Below, piece after piece: positions 40,346-40,651 of a stretch of 40,651 nucleotides of DNA; within the stretch, counting starts at the first letter, position 1; the number at the start of each line of letters is the position of its first letter. Position numbers and translations under genes: made by a program. The notes beneath the pieces were generated by a model. That model ran no database searches. It worked only from the letters and a program-made list of their open reading frames with translations, and was not told the origin of the DNA. The DNA comes from a virus: positions 1-40,651 of the IMG/VR virus record IMGVR_UViG_3300034158_000122. The stretch is one strand, 5' to 3'.

Positions 40346-40651
40346 ATGACTACCGACTATACCCATCAAGACTCTAAGCTGACGTTTTTGTTTCCAGAAT
40401 CGCTTGGGGTCAACCGTTTCAAGCTTGTTGAGCGGCGTGCAGACCATGTGCATGTTTTCACGTTCACATTGCTAGACGAACAGCCAGGCTCTCGGCTTAA
40501 TCAAGCTTTGTGCAAGGCCATCAGCGGCAAGACCCATGCTCGGGTAACAGTGATCCGTAATGACGGCGTAACCTGCAGCGAGAATGTTGTTGTGAAGGAA
40601 TCAGCGACTGAAGCCCCCAATGACTATTGCCTGAGCGTTGTGAAAGCATGA
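40346..40651 (+). CDS. Protein of unknown function at the window edge
   Basis: A 101-residue protein starting at ATG 40346 (AAGGA upstream) and ending with TGA on the last base of the window. It is strand-rich (H-V-H-V-F-T-F-T-L-L, R-V-T-V-I) with no motif I recognise. It could be a late cargo gene near attR or still phage core; the missing right end prevents a firm view. Confidence 0.6.
   Translation: MTTDYTHQDSKLTFLFPESLGVNRFKLVERRADHVHVFTFTLLDEQPGSRLNQALCKAISGKTHARVTVIRNDGVTCSENVVVKESATEAPNDYCLSVVKA

Noticed and set aside
1-40651. CRISPR array, insertion sequence or complete tRNA/rRNA
   Set aside because: No regular spaced repeats, no transposase or terminal inverted repeats, and the only tRNA-like sequence is the att fragment at 1822.

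Overview
The window is the left chromosomal junction and nearly all of a P2-family temperate myophage prophage (Peduovirinae-like), probably in an Aeromonas or close relative. The host call rests on the high GC content, a Leu-tRNA attachment site and a gene set and order that recall Aeromonas phage phiO18P and Vibrio phage K139. It is an inference, because I could not run a search.

Layout. Positions 1-1821 are chromosome: the end of one gene, a terminator, a secreted protein of unknown function and an orphaned tRNA terminator. At 1822-1876 lies only the 3' part of a tRNA-Leu(UAA) gene on the minus strand (attL), followed at once by a tyrosine integrase. No second copy of this core is visible up to 40651, so attR and the restored tRNA lie beyond the right end. 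The lysogeny block (1989-7811) holds int, two back-to-back small genes, an AT-rich two-gene cargo (EACC1-like plus putAbiC-like), a self-cleaving CI, four operator-like repeats, Cro, Cox, CII and an Ogr/Delta zinc finger. A run of tightly overlapping small early genes leads to the HUH replication initiator gpA (9967-12300). Between gpA and cos, where P2 carries tin and old, sits a cargo region: a membrane beta-rich protein, a LexA-controlled umuDC operon and a Sel1-repeat/DUF2971-like protein. A cos-like sequence at 16874 is followed by the late genes in P2 order: Q and P leftward, then O N M L X, lysis genes, R S, an inserted acyltransferase-3 gene, V W J, a virion protein, a long I, tail fibre H and G, FI FII E/E' T U D, and two small genes at the end.

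How it works together. CI holds the lytic genes off through operators at 6360-6446 and carries the Ala-Gly and Ser/Lys residues for RecA-stimulated self-cleavage, so the prophage should respond directly to SOS. It also brings its own SOS polymerase. The zinc-finger activator sits in the early region instead of after D, and three near-identical dyads (TGT-N13-ACA) lie exactly where P2 has its late promoters (P/O, V, FI), giving a consistent late-gene circuit. E/E' is made through a TTTTTTG frameshift signal.

The most interesting parts are the cargo genes: the EACC1-like/putAbiC-like pair beside cI, the A-cos interval, and the AT-rich acyltransferase between S and V. These are candidate superinfection-exclusion or lysogenic-conversion functions. 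Roles are inferred from family resemblance and position only.
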